Shown: positions 1 through 9,435, counted from the first letter of the stretch. The stretch: DNA of 64,000 nucleotides from Galbibacter sp. BG1 (GCF_013391805.1 NZ_CP058364.1:372501-436500), one strand, 5' to 3'. Notes: generated from the sequence alone by a model not told the origin. Numbers and translations are program-made.

Positions 1-816
1 AGAAATGGGGGAAGTGATCACCAAATTGCTCCTTCTAAGGTGGTGAACATCCATACCAAAAAAGGAATTGTAAAAGGGGTTTTTGGCTGGCCAGCAATAC
101 ATACGAGGGATAATAAAGACGAAAATGCCCCTAAATTGGATAATATTTTTATCGATATTGGTGCGAAGGATAAAGAAGAGGTTGAAAAAATGGGTGTACA
201 TGTTGGGTGCGTTATTACGTATCCCGATGAATTTTTTATCCTGAACAACGATAAGTTTGTATGCCGGGCAATAGACAACCGTGCAGGTGGTTTTATGATT
301 GCTGAAGTGGCTCGTTTGCTACATGAAAATAAGGAAAAGTTACCTTTTGGGCTTTACATCACCAATTCTGTACAGGAAGAAATTGGTTTACGTGGCGCAG
401 AAATGATTACGCAAACCATTAAACCAAACGTTGCAATTGTTACCGATGTTTGCCACGACACCACTACCCCAATGATTGAAAAGAAAAAACAGGGTCATAC
501 AGAAATTGGAAAAGGACCAGTCATATCTTATGCTCCTGCCGTTCAAAACAAATTGCGTGAGCTAATTATTGAAACTGCAGAGGAAAAAGAAATTCCTTTT
601 CAACGCATGGCAGCTTCAAGGATGACAGGAACCGACACCGATGCTTTTGCCTACAGTAACGGCGGGGTAGCTTCTGCACTTATCTCTTTACCGCTACGCT
701 ACATGCACACAACGGTAGAAACTGTTCATAGAGAGGACGTGGAGCATGTTATTCAATTAATTTATGAGACATTGTTAAAGATAAAACCGAATGAAACTTT
801 TAGCTATTTTGATTAA
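1..816 (+). CDS. M42 family metallopeptidase (5'-truncated by window edge)
   Basis: Aminopeptidase/endoglucanase-like M42 enzyme, a di-metal cytosolic peptidase that forms large assemblies in characterised members. The frame is open from base 1, so the gene begins outside the window; the GTG at 40 is only an internal valine. About 271 codons are present against the usual 350-360, so roughly 85 residues, including the first metal-binding His, are missing. The other active-site motifs are visible: DNRAGG (metal Asp), QEEIGLRGAE (catalytic and metal Glu), TDVCHD (metal Asp) and the late His in TTVETVH. The substrate cannot be read from sequence. Confidence 0.9.
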   Translation, partial: RNGGSDHQIAPSKVVNIHTKKGIVKGVFGWPAIHTRDNKDENAPKLDNIFIDIGAKDKEEVEKMGVHVGCVITYPDEFFILNNDKFVCRAIDNRAGGFMIAEVARLLHENKEKLPFGLYITNSVQEEIGLRGAEMITQTIKPNVAIVTDVCHDTTTPMIEKKKQGHTEIGKGPVISYAPAVQNKLRELIIETAEEKEIPFQRMAASRMTGTDTDAFAYSNGGVASALISLPLRYMHTTVETVHREDVEHVIQLIYETLLKIKPNETFSYFD

Positions 817-853
817 TCGCTAAATTTATAAGGAATCTTTAAAACTATTTCGA

Positions 854-1405
854 TTGGATGAATATGTAGATATATTGGATAAGGAAGGAAATGCAACGGG
901 AGAAGTCCTTTTGAAGTCGGAAGCACATCGAAAAGGACTTTTTCATCCCACCGCACATGTTTGGATCTATACCCAAGATGGTAAAGTGCTTATTCAAAAA
1001 CGTGTTGCTACCAAGAAAACCTTCCCAAACAAATGGGATGTTTCCGTAGCTGGACATATAAGTGCGGGAGAAACACCCCTGATTTCTGCAATTCGCGAAA
1101 TTAAGGAAGAAATAGGTCTGGACGTCACCCAGAAAGACCTGGAGAAGATCGGGATTCATAGATCTACCATAGTACACAGCCAAGAGGTTATCGATTGCGA
1201 ATTTCACCATATTTATTTAGTGGAATTAAAGCAATCCGTAGATTCACTCATTCTTCAAAAAGACGAAGTTGCAGCGGTAAAACTAATCGATATTGATGTT
1301 TATCTAGGTGAACTTGGCAACTATGCCCTTATGAAAGATTACGTCCCCTTGGAACCAGATTATTTGGATTTGGTATTTTCTGCCATCCGACGAAAACTAA
1401 AATAA
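854..1405 (+). CDS. NUDIX hydrolase (isopentenyl-diphosphate isomerase-like)
   Basis: A 183-residue NUDIX protein with a complete box (G-x5-E-x7-REIKEEIGL, about residues 67-89), so a metal-dependent pyrophosphohydrolase of nucleoside-diphosphate-linked substrates. The N-terminal layout (DEYVDILDKEGN, then HRKGLFH and WDVSVAGH) matches the IDI-like NUDIX subgroup often annotated as isopentenyl-diphosphate delta-isomerase, but isomerase activity cannot be inferred. No in-frame ATG precedes the conserved start of the domain, so TTG at 854 is the best start. It follows the M42 gene by 37 bases and is closed by a strong terminator. Confidence 0.85.
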   Translation: MDEYVDILDKEGNATGEVLLKSEAHRKGLFHPTAHVWIYTQDGKVLIQKRVATKKTFPNKWDVSVAGHISAGETPLISAIREIKEEIGLDVTQKDLEKIGIHRSTIVHSQEVIDCEFHHIYLVELKQSVDSLILQKDEVAAVKLIDIDVYLGELGNYALMKDYVPLEPDYLDLVFSAIRRKLK

Positions 1406-1412
1406 ACGTTTT

Positions 1413-1440
1413 AGCCTCTGAAATCCCAGAGGCTTTTTTT
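1413..1440 (+). terminator. Rho-independent terminator after NUDIX gene
   Basis: GCCTCTG-AAATCC-CAGAGGC stem followed by a run of T, 8 bases after the NUDIX stop codon. Confidence 0.85.
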
Positions 1441-1505
1441 ATTTAAATTTGTTAGGAACAACTTCAACCAATAATAACTAATAATATTGTTGCATACCGA
1501 AATAT

Positions 1506-3425
1506 ATGAAAAACACCATTGCAGAGCGCGTTGCCGATTTTTTAAAGAGATTTCCACCCTTCGAACTTTTAAAGACCAATGAATTACTGGAAATCGCACA
1601 GGAGGTTCAGGTGATCTACAAGCAAAAAGGAGCTGTTATTTTTCAACAAGGGGATTCTGGTCACCACCAATTTTATATTGTTCATAAGGGTGCTGTTTCC
1701 ATTCAACGAAATGAAAATGATGTTACAGAAACCCTCGACAAATGTGATGAGGGGGATATTTTTGGTTTGCGTCCCATTTTTGCGAAGGAAAATTATCTAA
1801 TCAGTGCAATAGCGGATGAAGAATGTATTTTATATGCCATTTCCATTGAAACTTTCCAACCTATAATTCAAAATAATTACCGTGTGGGCCAGTTTTTAAT
1901 TGAAAGTTTTGCCTCCAATACAAGAAATCCGTATTCAAGGGAACACCGAGGAAGATTGTATACCGAAGGCGAACCAAAACAAGAAATGGCTCCAGAGCTA
2001 TTTGAATTGCAACCCGTAAATTATGTAAAAAACATTATTAGCTGTACCAAAGAAACTCCCGTATCTCAAGTGGCCAAGCAAATGTCTGATAAAAATGTAG
2101 GATCCATATTAGTCTTGGAAAACGACTTGCCGATTGGGGTGGTTACCGATAAGGATATAAGAAACACTATTGCTGTAGGGCTCTTCCCTATTGATGTGGC
2201 TGTAGAAAAAATTATGTCCTCTCCCGTTATTTGCTATTCCAAAGGACTTACCATTGCCCAAGCACAAGTTGCCATGATGAAGCACAAAATAAGTCATATC
2301 TGCATTACCAAGGATGGCACCCCAAACAGTAAAGTTTTGGGAATAGTTTCTGAACATGATATTATTGTAAGTCAAGGGAATAATCCTGCGGCTTTAATGA
2401 AAGCCATAAAACGCGCCAAAAAAACAAAAACGCTTAAAGCGATTCGTGGGCGTATCATGCATTTATTAAATGGGTATTTACAACAGAATATCCCCATGAC
2501 GCATGTTTCTAAAATAATGTTTGAATTGAATGACGCCACCATAAAAAGAGTTATCGAGCGGAGCCTAAAGAAAATGAACACACCACCGCCGGTTAACTTT
2601 GCATGGATGTCTTTGGGAAGCCAAGGCAGAAAAGAGCAGCTTTTGCATACCGACCAAGATAATGCCATTGTTTTTGAAGACGTTGTGGAGGAACAGTTGG
2701 AAGGTACCAGAAAATACTTTTTAAAACTGGCGAAATTGGTAAATAAAACCCTCAACACCATTGGTTATGAATATTGTCCAGCAGACATGATGGCCAAAAA
2801 CCCTGATTACACTTTATCGCTCACCGAATGGAAACAAAAATTTACCCATTGGATTACAGAACCTGGCAATGATGAGATTTTATTATGCTCCATTTTTTTT
2901 GATTATGATATTTCCTATGGCGACAGCAAACTTACCAATCAACTTTCAGATACCATTTTTAGCTTAAGCGAAAACAATTCCCTTTTTATAAACACTTTAG
3001 CTTCCGTAGCCTTAAGGAGTCCGTCGCCGCTCGGATTTTTCAGGCAGTTTTTGGTAGAAGCCAATGGCGAGCATAAAGATTTCTTTAACTTGAAAAAGCG
3101 TGCTTTAATGCCCCTTACCGATGCGGCCAGAGTACTTATCCTTCAGCATAAAATAAAAAACATAAATAATACAGCCGAGCGTTTCGAGAAATTAGCGGCC
3201 CTCGAACCCGAAAATAAAGAACTGTATTTATCCTGTTCTTATTCTGCCAAAGCACTTCTTAAATTTAGAACTAAACAAGGGCTGTTGCATAATGACACGG
3301 GACGTTTTATCGAGCTGGAAACCTTATCGAAGGAAGAAAAAATTAAATTGAAACGTTGCTTTAAATCTGTTAATGAGGTTCAAGAACTTATTAAACTTCG
3401 TTTTAAAATAACACCTTTTCTATAA
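1506..3425 (+). CDS. cNMP-binding / CBS-pair / DUF294 nucleotidyltransferase-like protein
   Basis: A 639-residue soluble multidomain protein. In order: a cyclic-nucleotide-binding beta-roll (about 20-130), a pair of CBS domains (about 165-290, with VTDKDIR and VSEHDI, which usually bind adenosyl ligands), a DUF294 putative nucleotidyltransferase domain (about 310-450) with the GSQGRKEQ...TDQDNA signature near residue 370, and the DUF294 C-terminal helical domain. The family is thought to act as a ligand-sensing nucleotidyltransferase, but its target is unknown. Its stop codon overlaps the ATG of the exonuclease gene by one base (TAATG), so the two are almost certainly translationally coupled. 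Confidence 0.9.
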   Translation: MKNTIAERVADFLKRFPPFELLKTNELLEIAQEVQVIYKQKGAVIFQQGDSGHHQFYIVHKGAVSIQRNENDVTETLDKCDEGDIFGLRPIFAKENYLISAIADEECILYAISIETFQPIIQNNYRVGQFLIESFASNTRNPYSREHRGRLYTEGEPKQEMAPELFELQPVNYVKNIISCTKETPVSQVAKQMSDKNVGSILVLENDLPIGVVTDKDIRNTIAVGLFPIDVAVEKIMSSPVICYSKGLTIAQAQVAMMKHKISHICITKDGTPNSKVLGIVSEHDIIVSQGNNPAALMKAIKRAKKTKTLKAIRGRIMHLLNGYLQQNIPMTHVSKIMFELNDATIKRVIERSLKKMNTPPPVNFAWMSLGSQGRKEQLLHTDQDNAIVFEDVVEEQLEGTRKYFLKLAKLVNKTLNTIGYEYCPADMMAKNPDYTLSLTEWKQKFTHWITEPGNDEILLCSIFFDYDISYGDSKLTNQLSDTIFSLSENNSLFINTLASVALRSPSPLGFFRQFLVEANGEHKDFFNLKKRALMPLTDAARVLILQHKIKNINNTAERFEKLAALEPENKELYLSCSYSAKALLKFRTKQGLLHNDTGRFIELETLSKEEKIKLKRCFKSVNEVQELIKLRFKITPFL

Positions 3426-4096
3426 TGGGATTATTCGATTTATTTAAAAAAGAGCCTCCCAAATACCCCGAGTTTTGGAAAAAATATGAATCTACTTTCG
3501 AGAAGAAACTTCCAGAAACCATTGGCGAAACCCGGTTTGTTATATTGGACACAGAAACAACTGGCTTTAATTTTATGAGCGATCGAATGCTTTGCATAGG
3601 TGCCGTTTCTTTAAAGAACAATATCATTAACGTTTCAGAGGTATTTGAAGTTTACATAAACCAAAAACAATTTAATCCAGAGACTGTTAAAATCCACGGT
3701 ATTATTAACAACGAACCGGCAGCCATGCTTTCAGAAAAAGAAGCCATCATCAAGTTTTTGGAATATATAGAAAATTCGATTTTAGTGGCACATCATGCCC
3801 ATTTCGATATTGAAATGTTAAACCGTGCCCTGGAACGTTTGGGATTACCAGTCTTAAAAAACAAAGTCTTGGATACCATGATTTTGTATAAGGCCACACG
3901 CATTCATTCCAACTTAATAAATAGAAACAAGTCTTATAGCTTAGATGAAGTTGCTGAAAATCTCAATATTTCCCTAAAAGATAGACATACGGCCGCAGGT
4001 GATGCAATGATTACCACAATCGGGTTTTTGAAAATTATAAATAAGCTTTTTCCAAAAGAAAACGGTAAATTAAAGGATCTTTTAAAAATTAGGTAA
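3425..4096 (+). CDS. 3'-5' exonuclease, DnaQ/DEDDh family
   Basis: A 223-residue exonuclease domain protein resembling the proofreading epsilon subunit fold. Exo I is DTETTG (about residue 42), Exo II is in HHAHFDIEML (about residue 123), and Exo III is DRHTAAGDA, whose His and Asp complete the DEDDh set. An N-terminal extension of about 35 residues precedes the domain. It starts on the last base of the upstream DUF294 gene's stop. Coupling of a DUF294 protein to an exonuclease suggests both act on the same nucleic acid or nucleotide pathway; that is inference. It is unlikely to be the replicative epsilon. Confidence 0.88.
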   Translation: MGLFDLFKKEPPKYPEFWKKYESTFEKKLPETIGETRFVILDTETTGFNFMSDRMLCIGAVSLKNNIINVSEVFEVYINQKQFNPETVKIHGIINNEPAAMLSEKEAIIKFLEYIENSILVAHHAHFDIEMLNRALERLGLPVLKNKVLDTMILYKATRIHSNLINRNKSYSLDEVAENLNISLKDRHTAAGDAMITTIGFLKIINKLFPKENGKLKDLLKIR

Positions 4097-4100
4097 TCTA

Positions 4101-5180
4101 GTGAAAATTTCAACCAAAGAACTGAACAAAATTCTAACCGATCCCGAGGAAGCCGCAAAATTTGGAAACTTAGTTTACATCTACGAAAACGATTTGGAGA
4201 TTTTAAGGAAGAAAAAAGGGGAGGAATTTATATATCTTCGAGAGAACAAGCCTTTAACCGATGAAAAAATAATCAATCGTATTGAGAGTCTCGTGATCCC
4301 TCCAGCTTGGCAAAATGTAAAAATTGCCGCTATTGAAAATGCCCATTTGCAAGTAATTGGAGAAGATTTAAAAAAGCGGAAACAATATAGATATCACGAG
4401 CTATGGACTAAAATAAGAAACTGTACTAAGTTTTATAAGATGAGTGCTTTTGGCAAAATGCTGCCAAGTTTAAGGGAAAAAGTTGATAATGACCTTTCCT
4501 TAAAAGGTATGCCACAAGAGAAAGTATTGGCTTTAATTGTAAGGCTGATGGATGAAACCCACATACGAATAGGCAACGAATACTACGCCAAGAAAAACAA
4601 TTCCTATGGTCTTTCCACCATGCGCACTAGACACTTGAAAACGGTGGACACTAAAATGAAGTTTCATTTTGTAGGGAAAAGAGGTAAAGAACACAGGGTT
4701 ACGATAAAAAATAAAAGACTAAAACGCCTTGTACTGCAAAGCAAGGAAATACCAGGATGGGAGCTTTTTCAATATTATGATGAAAGTGGAAACCATCATT
4801 CCGTAGACTCTGGCATGGTAAACGAATACATCCATGACCTCAGCGGCGATGATTTTTCTGCCAAAGACTTTAGAACATGGGCAGCCACGACTATTTTTTT
4901 TAGTTCCCTTTACCAATCTGGAATAGAGACCAAAGAATCCAAAAACAAAAAGAATATTCTAAAGGCCTACGATTCGGCGGCAGAAGGCCTTGGAAACACC
5001 CGCAATGTTTGCAGAAAGTATTATGTGCATCCCGAGGTTGTAAAACAATATGAAACAGGGGAAATAGATTCTTATTTTAAAGGACTTAACCGTAGAAAAG
5101 AACAGCACTACTTTTCCAAAGAAGAGAGTGCTGTTTTAGATATTATTAATGGTTACCAAATAGTTATTGACGAACTTTAA
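4101..5180 (+). CDS. DNA topoisomerase IB (poxvirus/eukaryote-like)
   Basis: A 359-residue type IB topoisomerase, which relaxes supercoils through a 3'-phosphotyrosine intermediate. Visible family signatures: RIGNEYYAKKNNSYGLSTMR (active-site Arg region), HRVTIKN, DFSAKDFRTWAAT (second Arg), and NTRNVCRKYYVHP with the catalytic Tyr at about residue 307. The length matches bacterial members (320-370). The start is GTG, 4 bases after the exonuclease stop, so it probably belongs to the same operon. Bacterial TopIB is patchily distributed and non-essential where tested. Confidence 0.92.
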   Translation: MKISTKELNKILTDPEEAAKFGNLVYIYENDLEILRKKKGEEFIYLRENKPLTDEKIINRIESLVIPPAWQNVKIAAIENAHLQVIGEDLKKRKQYRYHELWTKIRNCTKFYKMSAFGKMLPSLREKVDNDLSLKGMPQEKVLALIVRLMDETHIRIGNEYYAKKNNSYGLSTMRTRHLKTVDTKMKFHFVGKRGKEHRVTIKNKRLKRLVLQSKEIPGWELFQYYDESGNHHSVDSGMVNEYIHDLSGDDFSAKDFRTWAATTIFFSSLYQSGIETKESKNKKNILKAYDSAAEGLGNTRNVCRKYYVHPEVVKQYETGEIDSYFKGLNRRKEQHYFSKEESAVLDIINGYQIVIDEL

Positions 5181-5186
5181 GAAGTT

Positions 5187-5942
5187 CTATTCTACTTCTT
5201 CAAAAAAGGTACTGTCTACCTCTTTTGTACTTAAAGAAACTTCTTCAAAAGTAACTGGATTCACGGTTTTAGGAGGCACTATATTCCCTATGGAATCTTT
5301 TTCGTACCACACTAGAGATCGCGGTAATTTCAATCCATCGATATCCTGCCATTCATCATATTTTATAATTGAGGTTTCGTCTTTTGCCTTATTATCAAAA
5401 AATGTTACGGTATATCCCAACCATTCCATTTGATGATTTTTAGGGTTGTAATACAAATAATAGTTATCCTTTGAGGAAGCTCCTACCCCGTCCTTAAAAG
5501 ATATTTTAATTCCTGGATAGCTTTTTCCTTCTACTATTAATGAATCTGTAGCGTCGTAGACAATCCCATCATCCGCTAAGACAAAAGGCATTGCATAGAA
5601 ATAGAAAAACAAATTGTGGTAAAAATCAGGATTCCCTTTAAAAGCGGCCGAATCTTTTTCTTTTAACCAGGTGTTCTTTCCATTATAACCCAAGGTATAT
5701 TTTGGGGACACAACCAAGGATTTTCTATTGCTCAAATCGATAGTATGTATTTCTTCACCTTTGGAAAATTTAAGTAATTTTTGTTTATTCCATGTTTCGA
5801 GTCCGCCATGCGCTTCGAGAACCTTCACCAATTTAGGTGGATATTGATCTAGATTTACCGAGACCTCTTTCTCTTTTTTTTCTTCTGAAGCACAGGCAAC
5901 AATAAGTATCGCAAGAAACGCGATTGCAATTAGGTTTTTCAT
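5187..5942 (-). CDS. DUF6503 family lipoprotein
   Basis: A predicted lipoprotein of about 251 residues. An upstream frame extension exists (to 5996), but the ATG at 5942 gives a proper signal peptide ending in LIVAC, a good lipobox with Cys at about 17, so that start is preferred. The mature part is a beta-rich domain (HGGLETWNK...; repeated substrate-like strands ending WQDIDGLKLPRSL) typical of the Bacteroidota-specific DUF6503 family, resembling LolA/LolB-like folds. Function unknown. It is convergent with the topoisomerase gene, with only 6 bases between stops. Confidence 0.8.
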   Translation of the reverse strand: MKNLIAIAFLAILIVACASEEKKEKEVSVNLDQYPPKLVKVLEAHGGLETWNKQKLLKFSKGEEIHTIDLSNRKSLVVSPKYTLGYNGKNTWLKEKDSAAFKGNPDFYHNLFFYFYAMPFVLADDGIVYDATDSLIVEGKSYPGIKISFKDGVGASSKDNYYLYYNPKNHQMEWLGYTVTFFDNKAKDETSIIKYDEWQDIDGLKLPRSLVWYEKDSIGNIVPPKTVNPVTFEEVSLSTKEVDSTFFEEVE

Positions 5943-6024
5943 TTTAGATATTTTATTTATTGGTTCTTGGCTTAGACGTGTATTCTGAAGCTTCATTACA
6001 AAACGAATTTATTTTTTCTTAGGG

Positions 6025-7416
6025 TTACATAGAACCACCAAGGGCTAAAAACAGATTAATTCGTTGTACAATTTTTTCACCACGAAGCCTTAACAAGTCG
6101 ATTTCCGACCGGAATAAATCCATTTGTTGGGTAATTAGATCCCGCATATCGGAAATTCCAACCTTATAACGTTGTTGTTCCAGCTCGAAAGCCCTTAGGT
6201 TATTTTTAACGGCCAGATCTAAAAACTGCTCCCGGCTATCTACCACTTCAACAGCATCCAAGGCACTTTCCACATCGGTCAGTGCATTTAATACCGTTCG
6301 ACTATAAACCTCTACCGCCTGTTTCTGTTGCGCATTTCTAATAACCACATTGGCACGAAGCTCGCCCCCTTGGTAAATAGGTGCTGCAAGTTCACCACCA
6401 ATGCTACGAATAGGGTTTGAGAACTGGGAGGTAAGATCGATTATCTCACTGGAAATATACCCAAAACCGGCAGTAAGACTTAAATTTGGTAGTTTGGCTG
6501 CTTCAGCCTCTCCCACTCTGTAAAAAGCCGCGTTAAATCTATATTGCGCCGCCAAAACATCGGGTCTTCGTTCTAAAACCTGCACAGGGATCCCTGCGGG
6601 AATATAGGTGGTAATCTGCGGCAAACTGTTTCTTACCTCTATTTCTGCAGCGGGATATCTACCCAAAAGTAATTCTAAAGACCGTAATTGATTGGAATAA
6701 GCCAGTTCTAATTGTTTCACGCCATCTTTTAATCTATTCAAATTAGCTTCGGAAACCACAAAATCGATTTCCGTTCCTATTCCAACGTCAAATCTTTTTT
6801 GGGAAAGCTCTCTCATTTTTTCAGAGATTTCCAGCATTTGTTTAGCCAGTTGAATTTGTAAATAGGTTTCAGAAGCCAAATAATAAGATCGTGCTACGGT
6901 TGCTGCAAGCGATAATTTTGCAAAAGACATTTCAGCTTCAGAAGCTGCTAAATTAGACTGTTCTGCATTTCTGGCATTTCTTAGTTCTCCCCAAATATCC
7001 AATTCCCAAGAAGCCGAAAACAGGGCTCCGTTAAGGCCTCCCCCTAAATTTCCTCCTAGCTTACTGGTTTCCCTTCCTAAGATACTTAAAGCAGGCCTTA
7101 AAGCTGCCTGAGCGGCTTGAACATACCCTTGTGCTTCTTCTATACGTGCGCTACTAATACGTAAATCGGGATTATAAGCTAAAGCTTCCAGCACCAAGGT
7201 ATCTAACAATTCATCATCGAAAGTGCTTAACCAATTTTCTTTTATTCCTAAAGTATCGGCACTATTTTGCCAGGTAGAAGGTAAAATAAAATTAGCAAAA
7301 GACTGCTCATAAAGGTCGTCTTCAACAGGCGGCTTTTTTACTGCACAATTTTGAAAAAATGGAAATAGAAGTGCCAGAAGAACTAAACGATATAAATTTG
7401 GAATACGGTTTTTCAT
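6025..7416 (-). CDS. NodT-family outer membrane efflux lipoprotein (TolC-like)
   Basis: A 463-residue outer membrane factor. The signal peptide ends in a lipobox (FFQNC, Cys about 24), as in the lipid-anchored NodT/OprM branch. Two OEP repeats follow, with family motifs such as NPDLRISSARIEEAQG and LERRPDVLAAQYRFNAA. It forms the trimeric channel that completes a tripartite exporter. It is the last gene of a minus-strand operon, 3 bases downstream of the HlyD-type fusion gene, and no inner-membrane pump gene is adjacent. Confidence 0.9.
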   Translation of the reverse strand: MKNRIPNLYRLVLLALLFPFFQNCAVKKPPVEDDLYEQSFANFILPSTWQNSADTLGIKENWLSTFDDELLDTLVLEALAYNPDLRISSARIEEAQGYVQAAQAALRPALSILGRETSKLGGNLGGGLNGALFSASWELDIWGELRNARNAEQSNLAASEAEMSFAKLSLAATVARSYYLASETYLQIQLAKQMLEISEKMRELSQKRFDVGIGTEIDFVVSEANLNRLKDGVKQLELAYSNQLRSLELLLGRYPAAEIEVRNSLPQITTYIPAGIPVQVLERRPDVLAAQYRFNAAFYRVGEAEAAKLPNLSLTAGFGYISSEIIDLTSQFSNPIRSIGGELAAPIYQGGELRANVVIRNAQQKQAVEVYSRTVLNALTDVESALDAVEVVDSREQFLDLAVKNNLRAFELEQQRYKVGISDMRDLITQQMDLFRSEIDLLRLRGEKIVQRINLFLALGGSM

Positions 7417-7419
7417 GTT

Positions 7420-8601
7420 TTAGTGAAGTTTTAAAACCAGCCAATCCATTTTAGTTCCAACCCTTATAATTACTTTTCTAACTAAATGAATAGGACCTCC
7501 ATGATCGGTATAAATAGCTCCTTGTCCAACTGCTCCAGGAGCTAAAAACAAGCCTTTTTCTTCTTCCGATAATTTTAAACGTACGGCAAAACGGCCTTCT
7601 TCAAAGCCGGTTTCTTGAGTGTCTGGCAATCTTCCGGAGGCCGTTAACTGCCCCTGTGCATTTGCCCAGACAATATGTTCTACTTCGCATTTTATAATAC
7701 GGTTGGGATATGTTTTCAATGCAATTTCTGCTTCTTGCCCAGCTTCTACGTATCGAATTTCATTTTGCTCGAACAATGCCGTTACCCACTGTTCATCTTC
7801 GATAAATGTCATTACCGGTTTTATAGGGAATTGCACAGCCATGGCTCCAGGACGCAACTGTAAATTAACTACCCTTCCGTCTGCGGGTGCCCTATAAACT
7901 GTTTGCTCCAATTTCCACTTCGCTTCTTCCAGTTCTGCTTTTGCCTGCTCCAAATCGGCTCTAGCTTGGGCAATTTCAGACAACTCCCCATCGGAAGCTA
8001 CAGCAGAAATCCGTTGAATATACTGTGATTTCTCTGACTGTGCTGCAGCACGTTGCGCCTGTAAATTCTTTAGGTTGGCCTCTGCCTGCTCATAATCGAA
8101 TTTAGAGCCAGCTCCAGAAAGCGCCAATTCCCTAGTTTGTTCCAGTCTTTTGGCAGCAAGATCCAATTGCGCATCGATCATGCTTATATTGCTGGAGGCA
8201 GCCTCTATTTGGTCTTCCAACTCTTTATCGTACGCTTTAGCACTAATGAGTTTTGCTTCCAACATAGGGATACGTGCCTGTAAATTATTGACCTTTAATT
8301 GAAAGGGTTCGGGATCTATTCTATATAGTACATCGCCCTTTTTTACATGCTGATTAGGTTCCACCGGCACTTCGGTCACCAAACCAGTTACTGCTGGTAC
8401 CACCTCTACATTGTAATTCATTACCCTCACATCGTGGGAAGATGGCGCTACAATATTCAGAAATAATATTAAAATAGATATTGAGACAATGGGAATAATA
8501 AAAGAAACTGCTTGGGTAAATGTGTTCCAGGGCAGCCATTTGTATTTAAAGAACACCAGCCATACAATGCCCGAATATATAAGGAGTAGTAGTATTTCCA
8601 T
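7420..8601 (-). CDS. HlyD/EmrA-like membrane fusion protein (YibH-like)
   Basis: A 393-residue periplasmic adaptor. Two hydrophobic segments (about 3-19 and 29-49) anchor it to the inner membrane, an unusual double-span N-terminus shared with YibH-like proteins. A split biotinyl-lipoyl region (PAVTGLVTEVPVEPNQHV...YRAPADGRVVNLQLRPG) then surrounds a long alpha-helical hairpin (about 115-235, rich in A, E, Q and L). It lies between a DUF3302 gene and an outer membrane factor gene, a grouping that resembles E. coli yibI-yibH with a TolC partner added. Confidence 0.88.
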   Translation of the reverse strand: MEILLLLIYSGIVWLVFFKYKWLPWNTFTQAVSFIIPIVSISILILFLNIVAPSSHDVRVMNYNVEVVPAVTGLVTEVPVEPNQHVKKGDVLYRIDPEPFQLKVNNLQARIPMLEAKLISAKAYDKELEDQIEAASSNISMIDAQLDLAAKRLEQTRELALSGAGSKFDYEQAEANLKNLQAQRAAAQSEKSQYIQRISAVASDGELSEIAQARADLEQAKAELEEAKWKLEQTVYRAPADGRVVNLQLRPGAMAVQFPIKPVMTFIEDEQWVTALFEQNEIRYVEAGQEAEIALKTYPNRIIKCEVEHIVWANAQGQLTASGRLPDTQETGFEEGRFAVRLKLSEEEKGLFLAPGAVGQGAIYTDHGGPIHLVRKVIIRVGTKMDWLVLKLH

Positions 8602-8635
8602 AATTAGATAATGTAGTTATACTTAAAATAAACTT

Positions 8636-9067
8636 TTACAATTGTGGGTCTGCAGGTGGTGGGGTCTGTTGCTGCTTTTCTTTGCTTTCCTTGAATTCCT
8701 TAATGGTGGTTTCGTGATAATCACCTTGATCGGTTCCATAAGCCATTTTATAAAACACTGGTTTTGTGTAGGCCCAGAGCCAAGCCAAAGGCCATAGCAA
8801 ACCTCCAAAAAGAAGAGAAAGAAAGCACAATACTTTTATGGCCTGCGCTTGCGGATGATTTCTTTTTTCGGCGATTTTTTCAGGTAATACATGTACAAAT
8901 AAAAATACGCCAATAGCAACAATGGGACCAATAATTAAGGCCACCCAACTCACCACCTCTGCAATCGCATCTTCGGCAGAGGCGAAAGTTGAAAGCGGCA
9001 AAATAAATACCAAAAAAGTTAGCAGTGTTTTAAAGGGGGAAGCAAAATTAAAAAAGGAATGCTTCAT
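8636..9067 (-). CDS. DUF3302 (YibI-like) membrane protein
   Basis: A small inner-membrane protein of about 143 residues. ATG at 9067 is preferred over the upstream in-frame ATG at 9115 because it gives a clean signal or first membrane segment (KTLLTFLVFILPLSTFASA). Two more hydrophobic spans follow (ALIIGPIVAIGVFLFVHVL and LCFLSLLFGGLLWPLAWLWA) with the DUF3302 hallmark KRNHPQAQAI before the last one. The C-terminal tail is polar and Gln/Pro-rich. It is the first gene of the export operon; the family always accompanies YibH-type fusion proteins, suggesting it is a small pump partner. Confidence 0.82.
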   Translation of the reverse strand: MKHSFFNFASPFKTLLTFLVFILPLSTFASAEDAIAEVVSWVALIIGPIVAIGVFLFVHVLPEKIAEKRNHPQAQAIKVLCFLSLLFGGLLWPLAWLWAYTKPVFYKMAYGTDQGDYHETTIKEFKESKEKQQQTPPPADPQL

Positions 9068-9404
9068 AGATGGTGTTTTACTCAAATATAAGAAAAAAGT
9101 TGTTAAATTTTTCAACCTCTTTGAATTACAAGGGATTGAAAAATGGGATTTCTTGAAAAATTCGATGTTAATCTATAAAAGTTCAACCAAAATTTATGAA
9201 GTAATTCTATGGTACTCCTTCATATTTTCAGAATGCAAAGTATTTATTTAAAAAGCTCGATGATTCTTTCCTTTAAGAGTTATTGGAGTCAAATTTTATC
9301 TTATCTGGTTTAATCATTGAAAAATGATACTCAATTAAAACTTCCTTTTAGGCCTGCCAATTTCTTGTCAGTATATATTCTAAAGAACTTTTCCCTTAAA
9401 TAAG

Positions 9405-9435
9405 TTGACCCTTTTCATGGTAAGCATTAAATTTG
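9405..9435 (+). promoter_or_regulatory. Probable purB promoter, Bacteroidota type
   Basis: TTG box at 9405-9407, 20 bases, then TAAATTTG at 9428-9435. This fits the Bacteroidota sigma consensus TTTG-N19/20-TAnnTTTG. Transcription would start near 9442, giving a leader of about 90 bases. Confidence 0.7.

Noticed and set aside
845-1210. Minus-strand frame of 121 codons opposite the NUDIX gene
   Set aside because: Entirely inside a conserved gene; no family features.
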